From Woodsholea maritima DSM 17123 (GTDB taxonomy: Bacteria > Pseudomonadota > Alphaproteobacteria > Caulobacterales > Maricaulaceae), in NCBI RefSeq assembly GCF_000382325.1, contig NZ_KB908059.1:186001-250000 (forward strand): DNA of 64,000 nt, read 5' to 3'. How positions within the stretch are numbered: the first letter of the stretch is position 1; the number at the start of each line of letters is the position of its first letter. The translations under genes and the position numbers were made by a program. Below are positions 1 to 8,302 of the stretch, piece by piece. The notes under the pieces are model-generated. The model made no database searches and had not been told where the DNA came from. It worked only from the letters and a program-made list of their open reading frames with translations.

Positions 1-3000
1 ATCTCAGCGTCAATGGCTATGCGCGCGCTTCGATGGTGACGGAGCGCGGGGATTACGCCATTCGCGGCGGCGTGGTCGATATTTTCCCGGCTGATGCGAG
101 CGAGCCCATTCGCCTGGATTTTTTCGGTGATACGCTGGAAACTGTGCGCGCCTTTGATCCTGAAACCCAACGCACGACGCGTCAATTGCGCGAAGCGATG
201 TTTACCCCGGTCAGTGAGGTCTTCCTCAACGAAGGCGCGATTTCGCGCTTTCGCAGTGGGTTTTTGAAGAATTTCGGCGGCGGCGTTTCCGGCGATCCGG
301 TCTATGATAGCGTCAGTGCCGGCGCACGCGCCGTGGGCGTGGAACATTGGTTGCCGCTCTTTCATGAGCATCTTGATACGCTGTTTGATTATCTGGGCGA
401 TGAGGCCTTGATCGGGCTGGATCACCAGCTCGACGAAGCGCGCCAGGACCGCCAGGATCAGGTCCGCGATTACTACCAGGCGCGCCAGGATGCTGCGCAG
501 CATTCGGGTAAGGGTGCCATGTCGGCCCCGGCCTATCGCGCCTTGCCTGTGGATGCACTTTACCTCAGCGATGACGACTGGGCCTTCGTGTTTGAAACAG
601 TGGATCAGCGCTTGTTCACGCCTTTCCAGCAGCCCGGTCTCGGCGTGGTGGATATGGCTGGTAAGCAGGGCCGCACCTTTGCCGCCGAACGCACGGCTGA
701 TCAGAATGTGTTTGAGGCGACGCGCGATCATATCGGTGAGGTGCGCAAGGCCGGAAAACGCGTCGTGCTGGCGTCCTTCAGTGAGGGTAGCTCAGAGCGT
801 TTGGGCGGGGTGTTGGGTGAGCATGGCCTCAAACCGATCCTCCCTCTGGCCGATTGGAGCGAGATTTCCAAACACAAAGCCAAAAGCGTGCTACGCGCTG
901 TTCTACCCTTGGAGCGCGGCTTTGAAACCGACAGCCTCGCCATCCTGTCCGAGCAGGATATTTTGGGGGATCGTTTGGCGCGCACCCGCAAAAAGCGCAA
1001 ATCCTCAGACTTCATTTCTGAAGCTGGATCGCTTTCGCCGGGTGATCTGGTGGTGCACACCGATCATGGTCTGGGCCGCTATCTGGGTCTACGCACCCTG
1101 GCCGTCCAGGATGCGCCCCATGACTGTCTGGAATTGGAATATGCCGGGGATGCCAAGCTCTTTCTACCGGTTGAGAATATTGAGCTATTGTCGCGCTACG
1201 GCTCGGACAATGAAAACGCTCAGCTTGATCGCTTAGGCGGGGCCGCCTGGCAGGCGCGTAAAGCCAAAGCCAAGAAGCGCCTGCGCGATATGGCCGATCA
1301 GCTGATCAAAATTGCTGCAGCCCGCAATGCCAAAACCGCCGATATTATTGAGCCCCCTTCAGGGCTGTATGATGAGTTCTGCGCACGCTTTCCCTATGCC
1401 GAAACCGATGATCAGTTGAACGCCATCGAAGATGTCTTCGGTGACTTCGCCAAAGGTCGCCCGATGGATCGTCTGATTTGCGGCGATGTTGGCTTTGGCA
1501 AGACCGAAGTGGCCTTGCGCGCCGCCTTTGTGATGGCGATGTCAGGGCGTCAGGTGGCCTTGGTGGCCCCCACAACCCTTTTGAGCCGTCAGCATTTCAA
1601 AACCTTCTCCGAACGCTTCCGCGGCTGGCCCTTAAAAGTGCGCCAGCTGTCCCGAATGGTCACCACCAAGGAGGCCAATGCCACGCGCAAGGAAGTCGCC
1701 GAAGGCCAATGTGATATTCTGATCGGCACCCATGCGGTTTTATCCAAGCAGGTTGGCTTTAAAGATCTGGGTCTTCTTATCATTGATGAAGAACAGCATT
1801 TCGGCGTGAAGCATAAAGAGCGCCTGAAAGAAATGCGTGCGGATATTCATGTGCTGACCCTGACGGCGACGCCGATCCCACGCACCCTACAACTTTCCAT
1901 GTCCGGTATTCGCGATCTGTCTATCATCGCAACCCCGCCGGTTGATCGCCTGGCCGTGCGCACCTATGTCAGCCCCTTTGATCCGGTGACCGTGCGTGAA
2001 GCCTTATTGCGCGAGAAGTATCGCGGTGGGCAAAGCTTCTTTATTGTGCCGCGCATCACCGATTTGGAAGATGCCACCAAATTTATGGACACCCACGCGC
2101 CGGAAGTCAGCTATGTCATCGCCCATGGGCAGATGGCCCCGACCAATCTGGAAGAGATCATGACCGCCTTCTATGAAGGGCGCTATGATGTCTTGTTATC
2201 GACCACAATCGTTGAATCTGGCATCGACATTCCCACCGCGAACACGATGATCATTCACCGCGCCGATCGCTTTGGCTTGGCGCAGATGTATCAGCTGCGC
2301 GGACGGGTGGGCCGGTCTAAAACCCGCGCCTATGCCTTCTTAACCACGCCCGCAAACCAGAAAATCACGGCTTCGGCTGAGAAGCGCCTGAAAGTTCTGC
2401 AATCACTCGATAATCTGGGTGCGGGCTTTACCTTGGCCAGCCATGATTTGGATCAGCGCGGCGGGGGCAATCTGCTGGGTGAAGAGCAATCAGGCCATAT
2501 CAAGGATGTTGGGGTTGAGCTGTATCAATCCATGTTGGAAGAGGCCGTAGCCTCGCTCAAAGGTGATCTGGATGAGGGCCAAAGCCAGGATTGGTCACCG
2601 CTGATCAATGTCGGGGCCGCCGTTCTGATCCCCGAACATTATGTGCCCGATCTGGATCTACGCATGGGGCTTTATCGCCGCTTGTCTGCGATCACGATCA
2701 AGGAAGACCGCGAAGCCTTCGCGGCGGAATTGATCGACCGCTTTGGTCCGTTGCCGGATGAAGTGGAACAATTGCTGCAGGTTGTCGCCATTAAAACCCT
2801 GTGTAAGAAGGCGGGGATTTCCAAGCTGGATGCCGGGCCGAAGGGCGCAGTCGCGACCTTCCGCGATCACGCCTTCGCCGATCCTGCGGCGCTGGTCGAT
2901 CTCATCGCACGCAAGCCTGCGCTCTATAAGCTGCGCCCAGATAACACCATGGTTATTCGTGGGGAATGGCCGACGGTGGAGGAGCGTTTGAAAGATGTCT

Positions 3001-3056
3001 ATCGCGCGCTTGGCCCGCTGGCCGATGCTGCACAGCGCAAAATGAATGCAGCTTAA
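1..3056 (+). CDS. mfd: Transcription-repair coupling factor Mfd (5' end outside window)
   Basis: Mfd is a DNA translocase that removes RNA polymerase stalled at lesions and recruits UvrA. The reading frame is open from base 3 to a stop at 3054-3056, giving 1017 residues. The family is usually about 1150 residues, so roughly 130-150 N-terminal residues lie outside the window. In order I see the UvrB-like module (RGGVVDIFP near the start), the RNA-polymerase-interacting domain (DLVVHTDHGLGRYLG, near base 1045), helicase motif I GDVGFGKT near 1482, motif II DEEQ at 1785-1796, and the translocation region with QLRGRVGRS near 2290, followed by the C-terminal regulatory domain. The first ATG at base 33 is internal and is not the start. 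A strong hairpin follows the stop. Confidence 0.97.
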   Translation, partial: LSVNGYARASMVTERGDYAIRGGVVDIFPADASEPIRLDFFGDTLETVRAFDPETQRTTRQLREAMFTPVSEVFLNEGAISRFRSGFLKNFGGGVSGDPVYDSVSAGARAVGVEHWLPLFHEHLDTLFDYLGDEALIGLDHQLDEARQDRQDQVRDYYQARQDAAQHSGKGAMSAPAYRALPVDALYLSDDDWAFVFETVDQRLFTPFQQPGLGVVDMAGKQGRTFAAERTADQNVFEATRDHIGEVRKAGKRVVLASFSEGSSERLGGVLGEHGLKPILPLADWSEISKHKAKSVLRAVLPLERGFETDSLAILSEQDILGDRLARTRKKRKSSDFISEAGSLSPGDLVVHTDHGLGRYLGLRTLAVQDAPHDCLELEYAGDAKLFLPVENIELLSRYGSDNENAQLDRLGGAAWQARKAKAKKRLRDMADQLIKIAAARNAKTADIIEPPSGLYDEFCARFPYAETDDQLNAIEDVFGDFAKGRPMDRLICGDVGFGKTEVALRAAFVMAMSGRQVALVAPTTLLSRQHFKTFSERFRGWPLKVRQLSRMVTTKEANATRKEVAEGQCDILIGTHAVLSKQVGFKDLGLLIIDEEQHFGVKHKERLKEMRADIHVLTLTATPIPRTLQLSMSGIRDLSIIATPPVDRLAVRTYVSPFDPVTVREALLREKYRGGQSFFIVPRITDLEDATKFMDTHAPEVSYVIAHGQMAPTNLEEIMTAFYEGRYDVLLSTTIVESGIDIPTANTMIIHRADRFGLAQMYQLRGRVGRSKTRAYAFLTTPANQKITASAEKRLKVLQSLDNLGAGFTLASHDLDQRGGGNLLGEEQSGHIKDVGVELYQSMLEEAVASLKGDLDEGQSQDWSPLINVGAAVLIPEHYVPDLDLRMGLYRRLSAITIKEDREAFAAELIDRFGPLPDEVEQLLQVVAIKTLCKKAGISKLDAGPKGAVATFRDHAFADPAALVDLIARKPALYKLRPDNTMVIRGEWPTVEERLKDVYRALGPLADAAQRKMNAA

Positions 3057-3060
3057 AGCA

Positions 3061-3090
3061 AAAACCCCGCTTCATTGAAGCGGGGTTTTG
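3061..3090. terminator. Bidirectional terminator between mfd and popA-like gene
   Basis: A perfect 13-bp inverted repeat (3061-3073 with 3077-3089, loop ATT) has a GC core flanked by AAAA on one side and TTTT on the other. It lies between the convergent mfd and minus-strand 3092 gene, so it can serve both strands. Confidence 0.9.
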
Positions 3091-3091
3091 T

Positions 3092-4372
3092 TTATACGGC
3101 GATTTTATGGGGCTCAGCCGCGGGAAGGTTTGCCATGATCCGCGCCACGCAATGCTGCGGGTCTTCGCCCGGTGCAATTGGCGAAACGGATTTGGCAATC
3201 TCTAGGCGGAAAGGCTGATAGGGATCGGCGCTTTCATAGGCGGTGCATTCAGCAATGGCGGCCACGCGTTTGGCGACGGTCTGCGCGCCTTTTTCATCCG
3301 TTGCCGGAAGAACCAGCACGAAGTCCTGATCATTCAGACGCACCGCCATATCTTCAGAGCGCACGCAATGGCGCAGCATGCTGGCAAATTGCTTCAACGC
3401 CGATTGCAAATGCGCGTGGTCATGGCGGGTCAAATCGGCCGGACCATGGGCCCGCAAGGCCACCAGGGTCAGATCCAGTTGGCGCTGGCCGAACAGGGCC
3501 TCCAGCTGCGCCATATGATTGAAGGCAAATTTCGGCGTATAAAGATCACTTTCATGATCTAATAGCCCCGTATGACGGCAGCGTTCCAAGGTCGCCTTGG
3601 CGGCGCGCCGACGCTGGCGCTCTTGGGCCAGGGTCAGGACATGGCGGGTGAAGTCCTCACAATCCGCCTTTGCCCACAAAATATCAGAAGCCCCACGTGC
3701 GAAAGCTTCATCGGCGCGGGCATAATGCTGATCCGGCGTCAGGATCAAGGCCGGGGTATGATAAAGCCGGGTGTTGCGACGCATGGCCGAACACACCGTA
3801 TGGGCCATATCCGCATCACCGGCAGCGTTAAGGACGACACCATCAAAGGTGCGCTCATGCAGATAATCAAACGCCCCAAAGGTGGAGAAGGCCGCGATCA
3901 CATCGACATTTTGTGCACTTAAAGCATGGCTGAGGCGCAGATAGGCGGGATCAGGCGGGCCGACAAACAGAATGCTGGTTTTGGCGCTGGACGCGTCGTG
4001 CGGGGCGCCGGGCGATAGCTGCGCATCGCGCGAGCGCAAATGCGCGACGGTTTCCATCACGCTGAGACGCATCAAAGCACGCAGACGACTGGCCACCTGT
4101 AAGGGATGAGCGTCAGGGCGCAGGACCGCGTCATACCCCTCAGGCGTGTCATGGCTCAAGGCCACATGCACACTGCCATAGGCTTTGGCATGGGGATCCA
4201 GTGGGGAGGGGTGGATATGCAAAACCCCTTCAATCCCACCTTGGGCGAGATAAGAATTCAGCACCGAGGCTTCACACGCATCCATGCGGAAGCCCAGAGG
4301 TGATAAGCGATCAGCCCAGCTTTGCGCCTCAGCGCGCGGTCCGACCAGACAGAGTGATGCTTCGCGACCCAT
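3092..4372 (-). CDS. popA: PopA-like protein: two degenerate receiver domains plus inactive GGDEF domain
   Basis: The layout is two receiver-like domains followed by a GGDEF-like domain, as in PleD and PopA. In Caulobacter, PopA is a c-di-GMP effector in cell-cycle-dependent proteolysis. The active-site GGDEF position reads NDQDF (bases 3320-3334), so cyclase activity is not expected. The allosteric c-di-GMP I-site RxxD is kept as RSED (3350-3361) with the canonical five-residue spacing. The phospho-acceptor position looks lost in both receivers: the strand ends read GVLHIH in the first and GVVLNA in the second. I chose ATG at 4372 (426 residues) because a G-rich Shine-Dalgarno stretch precedes it; a GTG at 4426 would add 18 residues. 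A function in c-di-GMP sensing is inferred from the motif pattern. Confidence 0.75.
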   Translation of the reverse strand: MGREASLCLVGPRAEAQSWADRLSPLGFRMDACEASVLNSYLAQGGIEGVLHIHPSPLDPHAKAYGSVHVALSHDTPEGYDAVLRPDAHPLQVASRLRALMRLSVMETVAHLRSRDAQLSPGAPHDASSAKTSILFVGPPDPAYLRLSHALSAQNVDVIAAFSTFGAFDYLHERTFDGVVLNAAGDADMAHTVCSAMRRNTRLYHTPALILTPDQHYARADEAFARGASDILWAKADCEDFTRHVLTLAQERQRRRAAKATLERCRHTGLLDHESDLYTPKFAFNHMAQLEALFGQRQLDLTLVALRAHGPADLTRHDHAHLQSALKQFASMLRHCVRSEDMAVRLNDQDFVLVLPATDEKGAQTVAKRVAAIAECTAYESADPYQPFRLEIAKSVSPIAPGEDPQHCVARIMANLPAAEPHKIAV

Positions 4373-4482
4373 ATACCCCCCACGGGCAAGCTCATCGCTA
4401 TTGTGTCTATGAATTTGCAATGTCACAACCCGTTACTTACTGTTTTGCCATCTGACCCGCAGTTAATGAGGGAGTATGGCAT

Positions 4483-5610
4483 ATGGGGCCTTTGCGAGGG
4501 GTTAAAGTGGTGGAATTTACCGGGCTGGGTCCGCCACCTTTTTGCACCATGGCCTTATCGGATATGGGCGCTGAGGTGATCCGCATAGATCGCCCCGGCG
4601 CAAAGGGGGGCGGCCCGGCAGAGATTTTGGCCCGCGGGCGGCGCTCCATCGCGCTGAATTTAAAGTCTGATGCGGGGCGTGAACTGGCGCTGCAGCTGAT
4701 CACAGGATCGGATATTCTGATCGAAGGCTTTCGCCCGGGCGTGATGGAGCGTTTAGGCCTGGGTCCAGACATTGCGCATGCCCGCAACCCCAAGCTCATC
4801 TATGGCCGCATGACCGGCTGGGGCCAAACCGGCCCGCTGGCCGACAGGGCGGGCCATGATATTACCTATCTGGCTTTAACCGGGGCCTTGCACGCGATCG
4901 GGCCGAAAGAACACAGCGTGCCGCCGCTCAATTTAGTGGGCGATTTTGGCGGTGGGGCGATGTATCTGGCCTTTGGCGTTATGGCCGCGCTTTACCATGC
5001 CCAGAAAACGGGGGAGGGCCAGGTGGTGGATGCGGCCATCGTGGACGGTGTCACCCATCTGTTATCCGCGCAGCATCAGTTACAAGCCTTGGGCGTATGG
5101 ACCGATCAGCGCGAGGATAATTGGCTGGACGGCGGCGCGCCCTTCTATCGCACCTATCGCTGCGCCGATGACAAGGAAATCGCGATCGGGCCGCTGGAGC
5201 CAGAATTCTATGCCCTTTTATTGGCGGGGCTGGGGCTCAGCGATCATCCGGATATGCAAACGCCCTATGATAAGGTGCGCTGGCCGGGGATGATCACGGT
5301 TTTCGAAGCCCTGTTTAAAACCCGCACCCGTGATGCCTGGGCGGCCCAGTTCGCGGAGGGGGATGCGTGTCTGGCTCCTGTGCTCACACTCGAAGAAAGT
5401 GCGGCCCATCCCCATATGGTAGCGAGAGGCGTGAAGACCGACATTGATGGCGTGGCGCAAAGCGCGCCCGCACCACGTTTTTCCAAGACACCCGGTCAAG
5501 TTCAGGGCCGTGCGCCAAGACCGGGCGAGCATTCTGACGCGATTTTGAGCGAATTGGGACTGAGTGCGTTACAGATTGCAGATCTGATAAAAACTGGTGT
5601 TGTGGGTTGA
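4483..5610 (+). CDS. CaiB/BaiF-family CoA-transferase, alpha-methylacyl-CoA racemase type
   Basis: This 375-residue protein has the family III CoA-transferase fold signature. It begins with GVKVVEFTGLGPPPF and contains the Asp-rich GxGxxVxxxD-like segment GAEVIRIDRPG. The pattern fits alpha-methylacyl-CoA racemase rather than a true transferase: GHDITYLALTG carries the catalytic His, GDFGGG carries the catalytic Asp, and PLEPEFYALL carries the Glu. These enzymes epimerise 2-methyl-branched acyl-CoA esters before beta-oxidation. A GAGGGAG Shine-Dalgarno lies just before the ATG. It diverges from the popA-like gene. The exact substrate cannot be read from sequence. Confidence 0.85.
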   Translation: MGPLRGVKVVEFTGLGPPPFCTMALSDMGAEVIRIDRPGAKGGGPAEILARGRRSIALNLKSDAGRELALQLITGSDILIEGFRPGVMERLGLGPDIAHARNPKLIYGRMTGWGQTGPLADRAGHDITYLALTGALHAIGPKEHSVPPLNLVGDFGGGAMYLAFGVMAALYHAQKTGEGQVVDAAIVDGVTHLLSAQHQLQALGVWTDQREDNWLDGGAPFYRTYRCADDKEIAIGPLEPEFYALLLAGLGLSDHPDMQTPYDKVRWPGMITVFEALFKTRTRDAWAAQFAEGDACLAPVLTLEESAAHPHMVARGVKTDIDGVAQSAPAPRFSKTPGQVQGRAPRPGEHSDAILSELGLSALQIADLIKTGVVG

Positions 5611-5620
5611 TTTTCTGTTC

Positions 5621-5737
5621 ATGACGGGTTCAGTGCATAAAGGATTATATGGGGATGAGATCACCGGGCCTGTTTATGTCCGTCCCTCGCAAGGTATAGT
5701 GGTGGTCTCTCCTGATGGTTTCAGGATAAAGCGCTGA
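5621..5737 (+). CDS. Possible small protein, 38 residues
   Basis: A short open frame begins MTGSVHKGLYGDEITG and ends PDGFRIKR. It has a protein-like hydrophobic/charged pattern and lies in an otherwise empty gap between the racemase-type gene and the YihY gene. Its stop lies inside the left arm of a hairpin at 5728-5760. No convincing Shine-Dalgarno precedes the ATG, and I recognise no family, so it could be chance. Confidence 0.25.
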   Translation: MTGSVHKGLYGDEITGPVYVRPSQGIVVVSPDGFRIKR

Positions 5738-5760
5738 TGGGCTTGGCTCATCAGCGCTTT
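5728..5760 (+). terminator. Hairpin, probable terminator or leader structure
   Basis: A perfect 12-bp inverted repeat (5728-5739 with 5749-5760, 9-nt loop) is flanked by AAA and TTT. The T tract is short, so termination may be weak. It ends one base before the first in-frame ATG of the YihY gene, which argues for a downstream start for that gene. Confidence 0.55.
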
Positions 5761-5776
5761 AATGTGTGACGGTGGC

Positions 5777-6682
5777 ATGGCGGTTCGATACCTCATTCTT
5801 GCGCGTGATTTGATTATGTCTCAGCCCGCCCTGGCTGTGATTGTCCGCTCTGTGGATCGGATGATGGCGCGCGAAGTGATGTTGTTCGCGGGTGGTGTGT
5901 CCTTCTTTGGCTTGCTGGCGTTGTTTCCGGCCTTTGCGGTGGGGGCTTCGCTTTATGGTATTATCTTCGATACCAATGATGCCCAAAGCCAGGTCGCACG
6001 TATTGCGGAGGTTTTACCGCCCAGCGCGGAAAGTTTCCTGATCAGTCAGACCTCCCATCTGACCGAGGCCAGCAATCTGGCGCTGTCGTTTCAAGGCTTG
6101 CTAGCGGCCTTTATTTCGATCTTCGCGGCTGCACGTGGGGCGAAGGCGCTGATCGCCGGGCTTAATCAAATCGCGCGCCGGGGGGATTTGCGCAATATCC
6201 TGCATTTCAACCTTCTGGCGATGATCGCAGTGATTTTGGGGGGCACATTGGTGGCGCTGTCCAACATCTTCGTCATTGCGGTGCCCAATCTGATACAACC
6301 CATATTGAATTGGGCCCATATTGAGTTTGAATTGAACGGTGTTTTCAGCCCCTGGACGGCGGCCGCCTTTTCAATGGTAACCGCGTTAAGTCTTTTATAT
6401 CGTTACGTGATGCAGCGTGCGGGTGAAACGTCGTGGTTTGCCTCATTAGTGTCGGCTTTCAGTGCGACCACACTTTGGCTTGCTATTTCCAAAGGCTTTG
6501 CCATTTATGTCTCCACAATCGTTCATCCGACCGCCTACGGCTCGTTAGGCGCATTAATCGTGTTCTTATTGTGGGTGTATTGGGCGTCTTACGCCGTCTT
6601 CTTTGGCGGTGCATTGGCCGTGGAAATCGATGTGCAACGGGGTTACGGGCCTAATCGGGGTTCGGACGAGATTGAAGACTAG
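5777..6682 (+). CDS. YihY/BrkB-family inner-membrane protein
   Basis: This protein of about 301 residues belongs to the YihY/virulence factor BrkB family. It has a run of hydrophobic segments: VSFFGLLALFPAFAVGASLYG near the start, then LLAMIAVILGGTLVALS, and LGALIVFLLWVYWASYAVFFGGALAVE at the end. The C-terminal YWASYAVFFGGALAVE segment is the most family-typical part. The role is not firmly known; these are multi-pass membrane proteins. An ATG at 5762 is in frame but abuts a hairpin, so I prefer 5777. The gene is probably alone: scoA follows about 90 bases later with its own Shine-Dalgarno. Confidence 0.85.
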   Translation: MAVRYLILARDLIMSQPALAVIVRSVDRMMAREVMLFAGGVSFFGLLALFPAFAVGASLYGIIFDTNDAQSQVARIAEVLPPSAESFLISQTSHLTEASNLALSFQGLLAAFISIFAAARGAKALIAGLNQIARRGDLRNILHFNLLAMIAVILGGTLVALSNIFVIAVPNLIQPILNWAHIEFELNGVFSPWTAAAFSMVTALSLLYRYVMQRAGETSWFASLVSAFSATTLWLAISKGFAIYVSTIVHPTAYGSLGALIVFLLWVYWASYAVFFGGALAVEIDVQRGYGPNRGSDEIED

Positions 6683-6772
6683 ATTTTAGCGGTCAAGCCG
6701 CTATAAAGCAGGAAAATTCTACGGGCGTTGAATAACGCGCCCGGACCGATACAGCCACGGGAGAGAGACACG

Positions 6773-7465
6773 GTGAGTAAAGTCAGAGCTGACGCTAATT
6801 CTGCCCTGGAAGGCGTGCTGTTTGACGGCATGACCATCATGGCAGGTGGATTTGGCCTATGCGGTATTCCAGAGAATTTAATCAAAGCGATCCAGACCTC
6901 AGGGGTCAAAGACCTGACGGTCATTTCCAACAATGCCGGTGTGGATGATTTCGGCTTGGGTATGCTGCTTAAAACCCGCCAGATCAAGAAGATGATTTCA
7001 TCTTATGTTGGTGAAAATAAAGAGTTTGAACGCCAATACTTAAATGGTGAGCTGGAGCTGGAATTTAACCCGCAAGGTACGCTGGCAGAGCGCTGCCGCG
7101 CAGGCGGGGCAGGGATCCCAGGCTTCTACACCAAAACGGGTGTGGGAACGCTGATCGCGGAAGGCAAAGAGCATAAAGAGTTCAATGGCGAGACCTATAT
7201 TCTCGAAACCGGCCTGGTTGCGGATCTCTCTATCGTCAAAGCCTGGAAAGCTGACCATGAAGGCAATCTGGTCTATCGTAAAACTGCGCGCAATTTCAAC
7301 CCGATGATGGCAACCGCCGGTAAAGTCACCGTGGCGGAGGTCGAGGAATTGGTGGAGACCGGTGAGATTGATCCCGATCACATTCATACCCCCGGCATCT
7401 ACGTCAAACGCATCATCAAAGGCGAGTTCGAAAAACGCATCGAACAACGCACGCTTCGCGCTTAA
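6773..7465 (+). CDS. scoA: 3-oxoacid CoA-transferase subunit A
   Basis: This is the alpha subunit of succinyl-CoA:3-ketoacid CoA-transferase, which transfers CoA from succinyl-CoA to acetoacetate in ketone-body use. It is 230 residues, normal for subunit A. The glycine-rich [12 protein letters not shown] motif is near the N terminus, with the conserved [12 protein letters not shown] and [15 protein letters not shown] segments after it. I chose GTG at 6773 because GGGAGAGAG lies just upstream and the protein then starts at the family's usual place; an in-frame ATG at 6728 lacks such a site. It is followed after 14 bases by subunit B, so the two are co-transcribed. Confidence 0.95.
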   Translation: MSKVRADANSALEGVLFDGMTIMAGGFGLCGIPENLIKAIQTSGVKDLTVISNNAGVDDFGLGMLLKTRQIKKMISSYVGENKEFERQYLNGELELEFNPQGTLAERCRAGGAGIPGFYTKTGVGTLIAEGKEHKEFNGETYILETGLVADLSIVKAWKADHEGNLVYRKTARNFNPMMATAGKVTVAEVEELVETGEIDPDHIHTPGIYVKRIIKGEFEKRIEQRTLRA

Positions 7466-7479
7466 AGGAGGCAATCATT

Positions 7480-8130
7480 ATGGCATGGACACGTGATGAC
7501 ATGGCCGCCCGCGCGGCCCAGGAATTACAAGACGGCTTCTACGTCAATCTGGGCATTGGTATCCCGACCTTGGTCGCCAACCACATTCCCGATCATATGG
7601 ATGTGACTTTGCAATCGGAAAACGGCATGCTGGGCATGGGGCCGTTCCCGGCCGAGGATGAGGTCGATGCCGACCTGATCAATGCCGGTAAGCAGACGAT
7701 CACCCAGCTCGATCGCACCAGCTATTTCAGCTCCGCAGACAGCTTTGCGATGATCCGTGGCGGGCATATCGATATTTCGATCCTCGGCGCGATGGAAGTG
7801 TCTGAGCATGGCGATCTAGCCAATTGGATGATCCCGGGTAAACTCGTCAAAGGCATGGGCGGGGCCATGGATTTGGTCGCCGGGGTGAAGCGCGTTGTGG
7901 TGATCATGGATCACACCAATAAGGCGGGCGAATCCAAGCTGCTCAAAAAATGTGACCTGCCTTTGACCGGTAAGGGCGTCATTGACCGCGTCATCACCAC
8001 GATGGGCGTATTTGATGTCGCCGAAGATGGGTTGCATCTGATCGAATTGGCCCCCGGTGTAAGCGTTGAGGACATCACCGCGGCGACCCAAGCCAAATTC
8101 ACCATTGCAGATGACCTTGTGACGCATTAA
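7480..8130 (+). CDS. scoB: 3-oxoacid CoA-transferase subunit B
   Basis: This is the beta subunit of the same CoA-transferase, 216 residues. It carries [17 protein letters not shown] near the N terminus and SENGMLGMG, whose Glu is the catalytic residue that forms the glutamyl-CoA thioester in this family. AAAGGAGG lies before the ATG. It is the last gene of the scoAB pair and is followed by a strong terminator at 8157-8187. Together with the racemase-type gene upstream this suggests acyl-CoA and ketoacid catabolism, but no shared operator is visible. Confidence 0.96.
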   Translation: MAWTRDDMAARAAQELQDGFYVNLGIGIPTLVANHIPDHMDVTLQSENGMLGMGPFPAEDEVDADLINAGKQTITQLDRTSYFSSADSFAMIRGGHIDISILGAMEVSEHGDLANWMIPGKLVKGMGGAMDLVAGVKRVVVIMDHTNKAGESKLLKKCDLPLTGKGVIDRVITTMGVFDVAEDGLHLIELAPGVSVEDITAATQAKFTIADDLVTH

Positions 8131-8156
8131 TTTTGCCACACAGCTAACGCATTGAA

Positions 8157-8187
8157 ACGCCAGGGCATTATGCTCTGGCGTTTTTTA
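8157..8187 (+). terminator. Rho-independent terminator after scoB
   Basis: A 10-bp stem (8157-8166 with 8172-8181, one G-T wobble, 5-nt loop) is followed by a T6 tract. Confidence 0.9.
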
Positions 8188-8302
8188 TTTGCGAGTGAAG
8201 CTGAGAATGAACTGCAAAAAGCTTTGACAGGCCGACGGCGCAGGTCTAATGCGAACGCCTCGCAAGAACAGCGTTCTATTTTGTGCCAGGGGGCCGTCTT
8301 TT

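Noticed and set aside
490-1236. 248-codon frame inside mfd
   Set aside because: It overlaps a well-supported mfd frame, and its translation is Arg/Pro/Ser/Trp-rich with no family pattern. The same applies to other overlapping frames on both strands across the window.
8131-8302. Fur box upstream of the TonB receptor
   Set aside because: No convincing match to a Fur-type palindrome was found, so an iron role stays unproven.
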